Positions 1-6,677 of a stretch of DNA of 11,436 nt are shown here, piece by piece. The stretch is from Deltaproteobacteria bacterium. Its GTDB lineage: Bacteria > Desulfobacterota_B > Binatia > UBA9968. The notes below the pieces were generated by a model, which saw only the letters and a list, made by a program, of their open reading frames with translations, was not told where the DNA came from and ran no database searches. The DNA lies in NCBI GenBank assembly GCA_005879255.1, contig VBKY01000265.1, forward strand, positions 1 to 11,436. Reading direction: 5' to 3'. The position numbers were made by a program, and so were the translations under genes. Within the stretch, counting starts at the first letter, position 1, and each line of letters begins with the position of its first letter.

Positions 1-78
1 CTGTACCAGCCTGATAGCAAACCAAATCATGAAAAAAAATACGGGTACTTCCGATAACAGGTAGCCAACTCTATCCAT
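1..78 (-). CDS. N-terminus of an unidentified membrane protein, cut by the left edge
   Basis: Read on the minus strand from the ATG at 78, the frame stays open for 26 codons to the window edge. It encodes a short polar start (MDRVGYLLSEVP) followed by a hydrophobic run (VFFFMIWFAIRLV), which looks like the beginning of a first transmembrane helix. An in-frame TGA lies just upstream at 85-87, so this ATG is the only ATG start available in this frame. No well-placed Shine-Dalgarno sequence is visible; a GGGAA lies too far upstream. The gene is in the same orientation as the oxidoreductase that ends at 293, with about 215 bases between them. The family cannot be named from so short a piece, and a chance open frame is not excluded. 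Confidence 0.4.
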   Translation of the reverse strand, partial: MDRVGYLLSEVPVFFFMIWFAIRLVQ

Positions 79-292
79 TGTCTGTCATTGCGTTCCCGTT
101 CGGGAGCGGCTCCTTTGATGTTGTATTTTCAGCACTGGCCCCCTAATAAATTTCTATAAGAACCGTCGATGCATGTCAAAGCCTCCAATTCGCGCACGAA
201 GATAACCAATTCTTCATCGATCTTGTGTTCGAGCCGATGGTGGCCAAAGCAAGTGTTTGGCGAGAGCGGCGCAGCGCTCAATAGAACCAACC

Positions 293-1135
293 TCAATGGT
301 GCTGCTGGATGGCTGCCACGACAGCGGTGACCGTCGGACCGGGATCGGTCTGATCTTTGAAACCGGCAAGGCGCTCGCAAATTTCTGCCGCGGCGTTGTG
401 AAAACCTGCCGGCAGACCGGCAGCCTCGAAGGCCTCAGCGATCTCGCGCATCTCGCCAACGTATCGCCACATTTTGGGTGCCGCTACCGCGGCGGCTCGC
501 ACGCATTTATTTTCCAGCGCCGGTTGAGAGATACTCCATTCTTCGAGCAACGCTTGGTCTACGCCTTGATGAGCCGCCAGCGCGCGGATGGCGAGGATAA
601 GAGCGTCGGTACCTTTGGTCCAGGCGGCGTAGACGACTTTGAGTGCGGATGCTTCGCCAGGAGTGGCGCCGATACTGCGCGCGTCCAGCATGCTTGCTGA
701 AAATAGCTGCGCGATCTCCTCGGCCTTTTCGCCTGAGAGATACAGTCTTGTCGTGCCCGCTTTCTTCACTGGCGATCCGATGATACCGCCGTCGACAAAA
801 CTTGCTCCGGCTTTGGCGACGATGTCGCCAATCTCTTCCGCGGTGGCGCGCGACACGGCATTGGCATCGACGTAGATGCCTTTGAATTCTTGCGCGGCCA
901 CACTCACGGCGATTTCCTTCGCGAATTCCGGCGGACAGACTGAGAACACGATCTCGCTCTGGGCCACGGCTGCGGCTAAGCTTTCCACTTCGATCAAGCC
1001 GGCCTGTTTAGCGCGCGCCCGCGATGCGGCGCTTCTTTGTTTCGAGGCCCACAGCACGCGCGCGCCACTGGTGGCGGCGCAGGCGCCGATGGTCGAGCCC
1101 ATGTTTCCTGGGTGAAGCAACGCGACAGTTTTCAT
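293..1135 (-). CDS. NAD(P)-dependent oxidoreductase, 6-phosphogluconate dehydrogenase-like with DUF1932-type C-terminus
   Basis: This 280-residue protein belongs to the beta-hydroxyacid dehydrogenase superfamily, cytosolic enzymes that oxidise a 3-hydroxy acid with NAD or NADP. The N-terminal Rossmann fold begins at once, with the dinucleotide loop HPGNMGSTIG at residues 8-17. The substrate-loop equivalent is DGGIIGSP at 115-122. The usual catalytic lysine is probably K166 in ALKVVYA, within the long helix that starts the second domain. The C-terminal part (about 190-262, including AFEAAGLPAGFHNAAAE) resembles the DUF1932 domain rather than the classical 3-hydroxyisobutyrate dehydrogenase end. 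A GGGAGG sequence precedes the ATG and supports this start. The gene is divergent from the ornithine cyclodeaminase homologue, with which it may share a control region. The fold assignment is firm; the substrate is unknown. Confidence 0.85.
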   Translation of the reverse strand: MKTVALLHPGNMGSTIGACAATSGARVLWASKQRSAASRARAKQAGLIEVESLAAAVAQSEIVFSVCPPEFAKEIAVSVAAQEFKGIYVDANAVSRATAEEIGDIVAKAGASFVDGGIIGSPVKKAGTTRLYLSGEKAEEIAQLFSASMLDARSIGATPGEASALKVVYAAWTKGTDALILAIRALAAHQGVDQALLEEWSISQPALENKCVRAAAVAAPKMWRYVGEMREIAEAFEAAGLPAGFHNAAAEICERLAGFKDQTDPGPTVTAVVAAIQQHH

Positions 1136-1209
1136 GTTGAAATCCTCCCTCGTTGGAAACTAGTCGAGATGATCTCCGTGAGTCAAGAACAGTTTGCCGG
1201 CCAGTCTGT

Positions 1210-1224
1210 CTTGACGATGTCAAG
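1210..1224. promoter_or_regulatory. Perfect palindrome in the divergent intergenic region, candidate operator
   Basis: CTTGAC-GAT-GTCAAG is a perfect 6+6 inverted repeat with a 3-base centre, between the divergent genes that start at 1135 and 1247. The half-site GTCAAG occurs again at 1182-1187. Its left half (TTGACG) also resembles a -35 box, and 17 bases later TATTCC (1234-1239) could be a weak -10. That promoter would start transcription almost at the ATG at 1247. A dimeric repressor site is an inference from symmetry and position; if translation really starts at 1169, the palindrome would be coding. Confidence 0.35.
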
Positions 1225-1246
1225 CCGCATTGATATTCCAGCAACC

Positions 1247-2350
1247 ATGCTAATACTCAGCAACGAGGAAATCGAATCGTTTCTGTCTATCAACACCTGC
1301 ATCGATGCTCTACAGAAGGCTTACGGTAGCTGGGACAAAGGCACGGCGATCAACCGGCCGCGTACCGATTTGGTTCTGCCGTCGTCGAACGAGGCGGGCG
1401 TTTACGCTTTCAAGTCGATGGAAGCTGGCCTTTACGATCCGCCGATCGTCGCCATGCGGATTAATTCGGATATTATCCGCTGGAACCAGAAGGGCGATAG
1501 AACGATCAAAACGAAAATTCCCGCGGCGCCGGGTGACAAGTACGTCGGACTCGTCATGTTGTTTTCGACCATTACCGGCGAGCCGCTGGCGATGTTTCCC
1601 GACGGCGTCGTGCAACGCATGCGCGTCGCGTCGAGCAGCGCAATCGCCGCCCGGTACCTTGCGCGCGAGGATGCGAGCACGATGGCGCTCTTCGGTTCCG
1701 GTTGGCAGGCGGGCAGCCACCTGCCGGCGATGTGTGCCGTGCGGCCGATCAAAAGAGTCAACGTGTTCAGCCCGACCAAGGCCAACCTCGACGCTTTTGT
1801 GAAAGAACTCCAGCCCAAAGTCAGCGCCGAAGTGCGAGCGGCGGAATCTCCCGAAGCGACGGTGCGCAACGCCGACATTATCGCCACCACGACGAATTCT
1901 CTGACCCGCGTCGTCAATCCCGATTGGGTAAAACCTGGACTGCACCTGACGTGTGTCCGCGTTCCGGAGCTCGGCGACGAAACGATCCGGCGAATCGACC
2001 GGCTAGTAATTCACGCGCACCAGCACGCGCCGAAAAACTACGTCGCCGGATACGGCGAAGAAGGAATCGAAGCCCACGACGCCATCGACATCATTCGCAA
2101 AGGTCCGGCGCATGTGCGCGAGGTAAAAGTCGAGCATCCCTTTTGGCTGTCAGCCCCGGCGCTAAAGGAGCTCGTCACGGGTAAAGTGCCCGGCCGCGCC
2201 AGCGCCGACGAGTCGACGTGTTTTCTCAATAATATCGGGATCGGCCTGCAATTTGCCGCCGTCGGCGCCGCGGTTTTCAATGAAGCTAAAGCGAAGGGAG
2301 TCGGGCACGAAATTCCCACTGATTGGTTTTTGGAAAGTGTGCATCCGTAG
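1247..2350 (+). CDS. Ornithine cyclodeaminase / mu-crystallin family NAD(P)-binding protein
   Basis: The protein is 367 residues from the chosen start, MLILSNEEI, where family members normally begin. The frame is open further upstream, with ATGs at 1217 and 1169 and a GGAAA before the latter, so a longer protein is possible. Visible family features are a conserved-lysine region AFKSM (54-58), the signature-like RMRVASSSAIAARYLA (124-139) before the Rossmann fold, and the nucleotide loop LFGSGWQAGSHL (148-159). The family covers ornithine cyclodeaminase, alanine dehydrogenase, ketimine reductases and opine-type enzymes, so the substrate cannot be assigned. It is longer than the roughly 320-350 residues usual for the family. 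The extra length appears to lie around residues 70-100 (RWNQKGDRTIKTK). It is divergent from the oxidoreductase at 293-1135, which suggests joint use on an amino- or keto-acid-like compound. Confidence 0.82.
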   Translation: MLILSNEEIESFLSINTCIDALQKAYGSWDKGTAINRPRTDLVLPSSNEAGVYAFKSMEAGLYDPPIVAMRINSDIIRWNQKGDRTIKTKIPAAPGDKYVGLVMLFSTITGEPLAMFPDGVVQRMRVASSSAIAARYLAREDASTMALFGSGWQAGSHLPAMCAVRPIKRVNVFSPTKANLDAFVKELQPKVSAEVRAAESPEATVRNADIIATTTNSLTRVVNPDWVKPGLHLTCVRVPELGDETIRRIDRLVIHAHQHAPKNYVAGYGEEGIEAHDAIDIIRKGPAHVREVKVEHPFWLSAPALKELVTGKVPGRASADESTCFLNNIGIGLQFAAVGAAVFNEAKAKGVGHEIPTDWFLESVHP

Positions 2351-2529
2351 TTCGGCTGGCGATTCTTGCGGGTTTGAAACGGGAGAAACACCAGCGCCAA
2401 CCTCGCGTTCTTGGTTGCTCGTTTTGGCTTCGTTAAGACTTCGTTCCTTATCTTTGATCGGATTGACGAACGCTTGGAATCGCGCTAGCGGTAAGATCCA
2501 GAATACTAGTGCTGAAAGGAGACTGAATT

Positions 2530-3186
2530 ATGGCTCTTAGATTAGGTGACGTGGCCCCAGATTTTTCTGCTGATACCAGTGAAGGCAAGATCAATTTTCA
2601 CGAGTGGATCGGTAACGGCTGGGCGATTCTGTTCTCGCATCCGAAGGACTTCACGCCCGTCTGTACCACCGAGCTTGGCTATATGGCCGGCCTCAAGCCC
2701 GAGTTCGAAAAGCGCAACTGCAAGATCATCGGGCTCAGCGCCGACCCGGTGAGTGATCACAAAAACTGGGCCAAGGACATCCAGGAGACGCAGGGGCATG
2801 CGCCGAACTACCCGATCATCGGCGACGCGGATTTGACGGTCGCTAAGCTCTACGACATGCTGCCGGCCAGCGAGACCCCCGGCAAACGCACCGCGGCGGA
2901 CAACCAGACGGTCCGCTCGGTGTTCCTGATTGGGCCGGACAAGAAGGTAAAAGCCATGCTCGTGTATCCGATGAGCACCGGCCGCAATTTCGACGAGGTG
3001 CTGCGCCTGCTCGATTCGCTGCAGCTGACCGCGAAGCACACTGTGGCGACGCCGGTTAACTGGAAACCGGGCCAGGACGTCATCATCCCCACATCGGTCT
3101 CCGATGAGGACGCCAAGAAGAAGTACCCGCAGGGTTACAAGACACTCAAGCCATACCTGCGGGTCGTTTCGCAGCCGAATAAGTAA
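2530..3186 (+). CDS. 1-Cys peroxiredoxin (Prx6 type)
   Basis: This 218-residue cytosolic thiol peroxidase reduces hydrogen peroxide and organic hydroperoxides. The AhpC/TSA fold starts at the N-terminus. The active-site motif FTPVCTTE places the peroxidatic cysteine at C45 with T42, and the matching arginine is R129 in TVRSVFLIG. The C-terminal 1-Cys domain (about 175-213, from PVNWKPGQDVIIP to the KPYLRVV end) and the overall length identify the Prx6 subgroup rather than the shorter two-cysteine AhpC. The only other cysteine, C64, is not in a typical resolving position. An AAAGGAGA sequence at 2515-2522 lies 7 bases before the ATG and fixes the start. It stands alone, 179 bases after the previous gene, and is followed by a strong stem-loop. 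No OxyR-like or other operator could be identified by eye. Confidence 0.93.
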   Translation: MALRLGDVAPDFSADTSEGKINFHEWIGNGWAILFSHPKDFTPVCTTELGYMAGLKPEFEKRNCKIIGLSADPVSDHKNWAKDIQETQGHAPNYPIIGDADLTVAKLYDMLPASETPGKRTAADNQTVRSVFLIGPDKKVKAMLVYPMSTGRNFDEVLRLLDSLQLTAKHTVATPVNWKPGQDVIIPTSVSDEDAKKKYPQGYKTLKPYLRVVSQPNK

Positions 3187-3217
3187 TCGTTTTTGCTTTC
3201 GGGCAAGAATCGAACAA

Positions 3218-3253
3218 GCGAGTGTTGACCGGCAATCCTGCCGGCGCACTCGC
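3218..3253 (+). terminator. Stem-loop downstream of the peroxiredoxin gene, possible terminator
   Basis: The outer stem GCGAGTG/CACTCGC (3218-3224 with 3247-3253) and the inner stem CCGGCA/TGCCGG (3229-3234 with 3239-3244) are both perfect. They are joined by a small asymmetric internal loop and closed by the tetraloop ATCC. The structure begins about 30 bases after the peroxiredoxin stop codon. No T-run follows, so it is not a classical intrinsic terminator. It may protect the 3' end of the mRNA or act with Rho. Confidence 0.45.
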
Positions 3254-3316
3254 CTGTGCCGCGTAATCTCGCCTATTCTTTGCCCCTTCTAACTATGAAC
3301 ACCTATATTTTTACGA

Positions 3317-3346
3317 TTGACTCTCGCGGGTTAGTCGCGTTATGTT
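3317..3346 (+). promoter_or_regulatory. Candidate sigma-70-type promoter for the membrane protein gene
   Basis: TTGACT (3317-3322) and TATGTT (3341-3346) are 18 bases apart. They match five and four of the six consensus bases. An AT-rich stretch lies just upstream. The predicted start of transcription would leave a leader of about 50 bases before the ATG at 3404. This is a by-eye match without experimental support. Confidence 0.35.
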
Positions 3347-3403
3347 TGCGCGCCTCTTGCGCCAGCATGACTAGAAGGTTTTTGAATACGGGAGCAACTG
3401 TGT

Positions 3404-3991
3404 ATGCTGATTGATCGGTTCGCAAGCATCATCGCCGCCATTTTAGGCTTGACGGGAGTGATGTTCGTACTGAAGGGTGTTTCTCGCCTTTCGCCCGACT
3501 TGATTGCCAAGGTGTCACAGACTTATCTCGATTTTAATATTACCCAAATCCAGAACTTAGCGTCACAGAAAGCCGATTTCGTGACAGGCGCCGTGCTCGT
3601 TTTGATCGCTTGTTTAGTACAGACGGGTGCATTGCTCTTTATTCGCGCGCCATTCCTGATCTTTGAAGATTACTGGCAGGCCGCGGGCCTGGCGGTTGCC
3701 ACTAGCGTACTAATTGTGATCGTCTTCTTCGGGGTGAACCGAGGAATGTCCAAGCACTATCAAGAACGCGCTAAATTCAGCCTTGCAAAATCGTATTTTC
3801 AGGCCGTGCTGAAACAAGATCCTATTTTGTCACAACATTTGAAAACTACCGAAGACGTGGCATCGTCATTATTTGGTATTGAAAAAGAACCGGATGAGAG
3901 CGGCAAAGAGTTCCTGAGCAGATTGGCAAAAAGGTTTGAAATTTCTCTTCCGAGAGAATTGCATTTGGAAGAGGAAGGCTCTCCAGGCTAA
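3404..3991 (+). CDS. Unrecognised small integral membrane protein with three predicted helices
   Basis: I do not recognise this 195-residue protein. Three hydrophobic segments are clear: about residues 7-24, 59-80 and 92-111. The first two are separated by a polar stretch of about 35 residues (PDLIAKVSQTYLDFNITQ). After the third helix comes a charged, probably cytoplasmic tail of about 80 residues. It is lysine- and glutamate-rich (FSLAKSYFQAVLKQDP, SGKEFLSRLAKRFEI) and probably helical. GGAG at 3391-3394, 9 bases before the ATG, supports the start. The gene is visibly richer in A and T than its neighbours and uses more AT-ending codons, so recent acquisition is possible. It is flanked by its own candidate promoter and, downstream, by a possibly decayed mobile-element fragment. 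It is convergent with livF. Confidence 0.7.
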   Translation: MLIDRFASIIAAILGLTGVMFVLKGVSRLSPDLIAKVSQTYLDFNITQIQNLASQKADFVTGAVLVLIACLVQTGALLFIRAPFLIFEDYWQAAGLAVATSVLIVIVFFGVNRGMSKHYQERAKFSLAKSYFQAVLKQDPILSQHLKTTEDVASSLFGIEKEPDESGKEFLSRLAKRFEISLPRELHLEEEGSPG

Positions 3992-3996
3992 CTCTT

Positions 3997-4242
3997 CATC
4001 TAACGCAGTGCGAACGGACGACAACCGCAATCCCTCATGAATTTCCACTGCATCTCAGTCGGTCGAACTATCAGAACTGCTATCCCAACAGGCGGCGTCC
4101 GGAGGAGGGCCGCTGCAGCCGTAAAGAGATGGCGCAATCTCTGGGCGTGCAGTATTCAACCGTCACTCGTATTCTTTCGGTGGCGGCGTTGCTTCGGTCA
4201 AATCCCCAGATGCTGATGCTGCAGCTCCGGTTTCCGACGTAA
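3997..4242 (+). pseudogene. Possible decayed transposase or DNA-binding protein end with a helix-turn-helix segment
   Basis: A plus-strand frame is open here to a TAA at 4240-4242 but has no plausible start codon or ribosome site. The segment at 4120-4179 reads RKEMAQSLGVQYSTVTRILS. This has the form of a helix-turn-helix (E-M-A-x-x-L-G-V-x-x-S-T-V), similar to the C-terminal motif seen in some REP-associated tyrosine transposases. A basic stretch (NRRRPEEGRCSR) precedes it. The last 45 bases overlap the 3' end of livF on the opposite strand, so only the part before 4198 is likely to be meaningful. The resemblance is from memory of motif shape. A chance open frame is the main alternative. Confidence 0.3.
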
Positions 4243-4917
4243 TTCACTACTCGTGCCTTCGAAGACGACGCGGCCTTTGACGAGAATCACATTGCGATCC
4301 GTGAGCGCCGAAACAGCGTCGAAGTTTTTGTCGACGATGATTGCCGCGATGCCAGATTCTCGAATGGTTCGGATGATACGCCAAATTTCTTGGGCAATGA
4401 GTGGCGCGAGTCCCTCAGTGGCTTCATCAAGGATCAGCAACGTCGGGTTAGTCATGAGCGCTCGTCCGATAGAGAGCATTTGCTGCTCGCCGCCGGAGAG
4501 TTGCTGTCCACCATGGGAAAGGCGTTCAGCAAGTCTTGGAAACGTTTTCAGGACACGCTGGTAATCCCAATCGCGCTGTCCGTTCAGGCTCGCGCGAGCC
4601 GCCATGGTAAGATTTTCCTTGACTGTTAGGTTCGGAAAGATACCGCGTCCTTCGGGAACGTAGGCGATGCCTTGGCGCGCTATTAGATGAGCAGCGGCGC
4701 GTGTCATGATGCGCCCATTGATTTTGACTTCACCGCGACGAGGCGGGAGATGGCCCACTAGCGAACGAATGAGAGTAGTCTTGCCCATGCCGTTGCGGCC
4801 CATCAAACCTACCGTTTCGCCGACGCTTATGGAAAAGTCGATGCCATGCAAGATATGGCTCGCGCCATAGTAGGTATGAAGCTCGCGAGCGTCGATGATC
4901 GGTGTGCTATTCATCAC
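4198..4917 (-). CDS. livF: Branched-chain-type ABC transporter ATP-binding subunit LivF
   Basis: This 239-residue cytoplasmic ATPase is one of two that energise the LivHM permease pair. The motifs are complete: Walker A GRNGMGKTT (40-48), the LivF hallmark PEGRGIFPNLTV (88-99), signature LSGGEQQ (140-146) and Walker B LLILDEA (160-166) with its catalytic glutamate. Two variants stand out. DEATEGLAP replaces the common DEPSLGLAP, and VDKN (195-198) occupies the switch position where LivF usually has EQN. The frame begins with GTG at 4917, which overlaps the livG stop as GTGA; an ATG follows immediately at 4914. Either start gives translational coupling to livG. It is the last gene of the unit, and no convincing terminator lies beyond it. 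The family is certain; the substrate (probably an aromatic acid) comes only from the operon context. Confidence 0.93.
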   Translation of the reverse strand: MMNSTPIIDARELHTYYGASHILHGIDFSISVGETVGLMGRNGMGKTTLIRSLVGHLPPRRGEVKINGRIMTRAAAHLIARQGIAYVPEGRGIFPNLTVKENLTMAARASLNGQRDWDYQRVLKTFPRLAERLSHGGQQLSGGEQQMLSIGRALMTNPTLLILDEATEGLAPLIAQEIWRIIRTIRESGIAAIIVDKNFDAVSALTDRNVILVKGRVVFEGTSSELRRKPELQHQHLGI

Positions 4918-5666
4918 GTTTTATCCGCACCGCCGAGATAGGCAGTCTGTACCTCGCGATTGGCGCGAATCTCTGCCGGTGTGCCCGATGCCAGCACTTT
5001 TCCGTCGACCATGACCGTGAGGACCTTTGCCAGCTGGAAGACGGCGTCCATGTCGTGCTCTATCAACAGGATGGCGTGGCTTGCCGTAAGCCGGCCGATC
5101 AAATTCACCATTCTGAGGGATTCTTCGGCGCCCATACCGGCGAGCGGCTCATCAAGCAGCAACAGTTGCGGATCGGTGGCGAGGCACATGGCGATTTCCA
5201 GCTGGCGTTGCTCGCCGTGGCTCAGTGCGAATGCCAATTCATTGGCTCTATCGGCCAAGCCGGCGGCGTCGAGCGCGCGGCGCGCCTGTTTCATGACGTC
5301 ATCGTAAGAGAGGGCGTCGCGGAACCAATTCAGCGCTCGCGGCTCGCGCACTTGCGCGGCGAGGCGGCAATTCTCCAATGCGCTGAATCCAGGAAAGATG
5401 TTGGTCTTTTGATAGCTGCGGCCGATGCCCAAGCGCGACCGCTGCTCTGGTGTGAGAGACGAAATCTCACTGCTGTGAAAAAGAATGCTGCCCGAGCTGG
5501 CAGTCAGATCGCCTGAAAGCAAGTTGACCAGGGTTGTCTTGCCGGCGCCATTGGGGCCGATCACGGCATGCAGCTCGTCCGCTCTGACTTCGAGCGACAC
5601 ATGGTCGACGGCGGCGAGGCCGCCGAAATTTTTGCACAGCTCACGTACTACTAGAATCGCAGTCAT
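4914..5666 (-). CDS. livG: Branched-chain-type ABC transporter ATP-binding subunit LivG
   Basis: This 250-residue ATPase is the partner of LivF. It has Walker A GPNGAGKTT (37-45), a Q-loop glutamine at 86 (RSYQKTNIFPG), the LivG-type signature LSHGEQRQLEIA (148-159), Walker B LLLLDEPLAGM (168-178) and the H-loop histidine H204 in EHDMD. The frame is open for another 92 codons upstream, but that part is arginine-rich shadow of livM and unlike the family. The ATG at 5666, which overlaps the livM TGA as ATGA, is therefore the start. The C-terminal segment after the H-loop (GKVLASGTPAEIRANREVQTAYLG) is also typical of LivG. ATP hydrolysis by the LivF-LivG dimer drives import through LivHM. Confidence 0.95.
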   Translation of the reverse strand: MTAILVVRELCKNFGGLAAVDHVSLEVRADELHAVIGPNGAGKTTLVNLLSGDLTASSGSILFHSSEISSLTPEQRSRLGIGRSYQKTNIFPGFSALENCRLAAQVREPRALNWFRDALSYDDVMKQARRALDAAGLADRANELAFALSHGEQRQLEIAMCLATDPQLLLLDEPLAGMGAEESLRMVNLIGRLTASHAILLIEHDMDAVFQLAKVLTVMVDGKVLASGTPAEIRANREVQTAYLGGADKT

Positions 5667-6670
5667 ATGGCGTCGTCGCGATCCCCATTCCGATGAGTGT
5701 ACGAAAAGCGGCGCAAAGCGACGTCGATAAAACCGCCGATGCCGTGCGGCAAAACGAGCACGATGACGACGATCAAGCTGCCCATGGCGAGCTGCCAATG
5801 CTTTGAATACGCGCCGAGCAGCGCCGGAGCGGATACGGCTTCCTGAATCAACACATACGAAAGCGCGCCAAGCACTGCACCGTGGAGGCGGCCCATGCCG
5901 CCGAGAATGACCATCATCAGGACGATGCCGGATTGATGCCACGCCAAAATATCCGGATTGACAAATCCGAATTGACAGGCCGCAAGATACCCGGCCAACC
6001 CCGCCAGTATTCCGGCAAGCACGAAGGCAGCGAGCTTGTATATGAAAACCGGATAACCGATGGAGCGCATACGCTGTTCGTTTACCCGAATGCCGGCCAA
6101 CGCGCGGCCGAATGGCGCATGGAGCAGCCGATCGAGAATTGCGTAAACAACAACGAGAAGAATAAGCGCTAGATAGTAAAACTGCGCCGGACTTTCGAGA
6201 TCGAGAGGTTTGAAGCCGGCGACGCTAAGCTCCGGGCGCACGTAGATATAGATGCCGTCGGAGCCGCCGCCGAGCTTGGTGTCATGAAAGATCGAGTAGA
6301 TCATCTGCGCAAAGGCAAGCGTCACCATGATGAAGTAGACGCCGGCGGTACGAACGACCAAGAAGCCGACGACGAACGCGGCGGTCGCGGCAGCGGCGAG
6401 GGCGAAGGGCAGGGTAAGCCAGAGGTTGGCCGCCTCGTACTTTGGCGAGATGAGCGCCAGGGCATAGGCCGCGATGCCGAAATATGCAGCGTGTCCGAGA
6501 CTTACCAATCCGGTGTGGCCGACCAAGAGGTCCAAGCTCAATGCGAAGATCGCCATGATCAAGATTTTCGCGCCTAGCTGGACGTAATATGTCGCGCCGA
6601 AGAGGGGAAAGAGGGCAAGCAACAGCGCGATCCCAATCAGGAGGGGGCGCGGGAGGGTGATATGGGTCAC
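5663..6670 (-). CDS. livM: Branched-chain-type ABC transporter permease LivM
   Basis: This 335-residue inner-membrane permease has about eight to ten hydrophobic segments. Family landmarks are VGHTGLVSLGHAAYFGIAAY (50-69), a GGGSDGI loop after the early helices, and the cytoplasmic coupling segment GRALAGIRVNEQRMRSIGY before the late helices. GGMGRLHGAVLGA then precedes the last helices. The frame starts with GTG at 6670, 7 bases after the livH stop, without a clear Shine-Dalgarno sequence. The next internal ATG would remove the first helix, so GTG is preferred and translation probably depends on livH. Its stop overlaps the livG ATG by 4 bases. It forms the membrane channel with LivH. Confidence 0.94.
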   Translation of the reverse strand: MTHITLPRPLLIGIALLLALFPLFGATYYVQLGAKILIMAIFALSLDLLVGHTGLVSLGHAAYFGIAAYALALISPKYEAANLWLTLPFALAAAATAAFVVGFLVVRTAGVYFIMVTLAFAQMIYSIFHDTKLGGGSDGIYIYVRPELSVAGFKPLDLESPAQFYYLALILLVVVYAILDRLLHAPFGRALAGIRVNEQRMRSIGYPVFIYKLAAFVLAGILAGLAGYLAACQFGFVNPDILAWHQSGIVLMMVILGGMGRLHGAVLGALSYVLIQEAVSAPALLGAYSKHWQLAMGSLIVVIVLVLPHGIGGFIDVALRRFSYTHRNGDRDDAI

Positions 6671-6677
6671 GTCGATG

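Noticed and set aside
264..279. Small stem GAGCG/CGCTC after the dehydrogenase stop
   Set aside because: It is only 5 base pairs with no T-run, too weak to call a terminator.
129..380. Minus-strand 83-codon open frame after the dehydrogenase gene
   Set aside because: It overlaps the 3' end of the dehydrogenase in another frame and has no family resemblance. Positions 79-292 are best treated as non-coding.
1037..1246. N-terminal extension of the cyclodeaminase-like protein
   Set aside because: The added residues before 1169 are antisense to the divergent dehydrogenase gene and unlike the family. 1169 and 1217 remain possible starts, but the family begins at the ATG at 1247.
4125..4142. Perfect 6-base hairpin AGAGAT/ATCTCT
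   Set aside because: It is short, AT-containing and without a T-run, and may simply be part of the helix-turn-helix coding remnant. It is not supported as the liv operon terminator.
5667..5942. 92-codon N-terminal extension of LivG
   Set aside because: It is arginine-rich, lies inside livM in another frame, and has no counterpart in LivG proteins.
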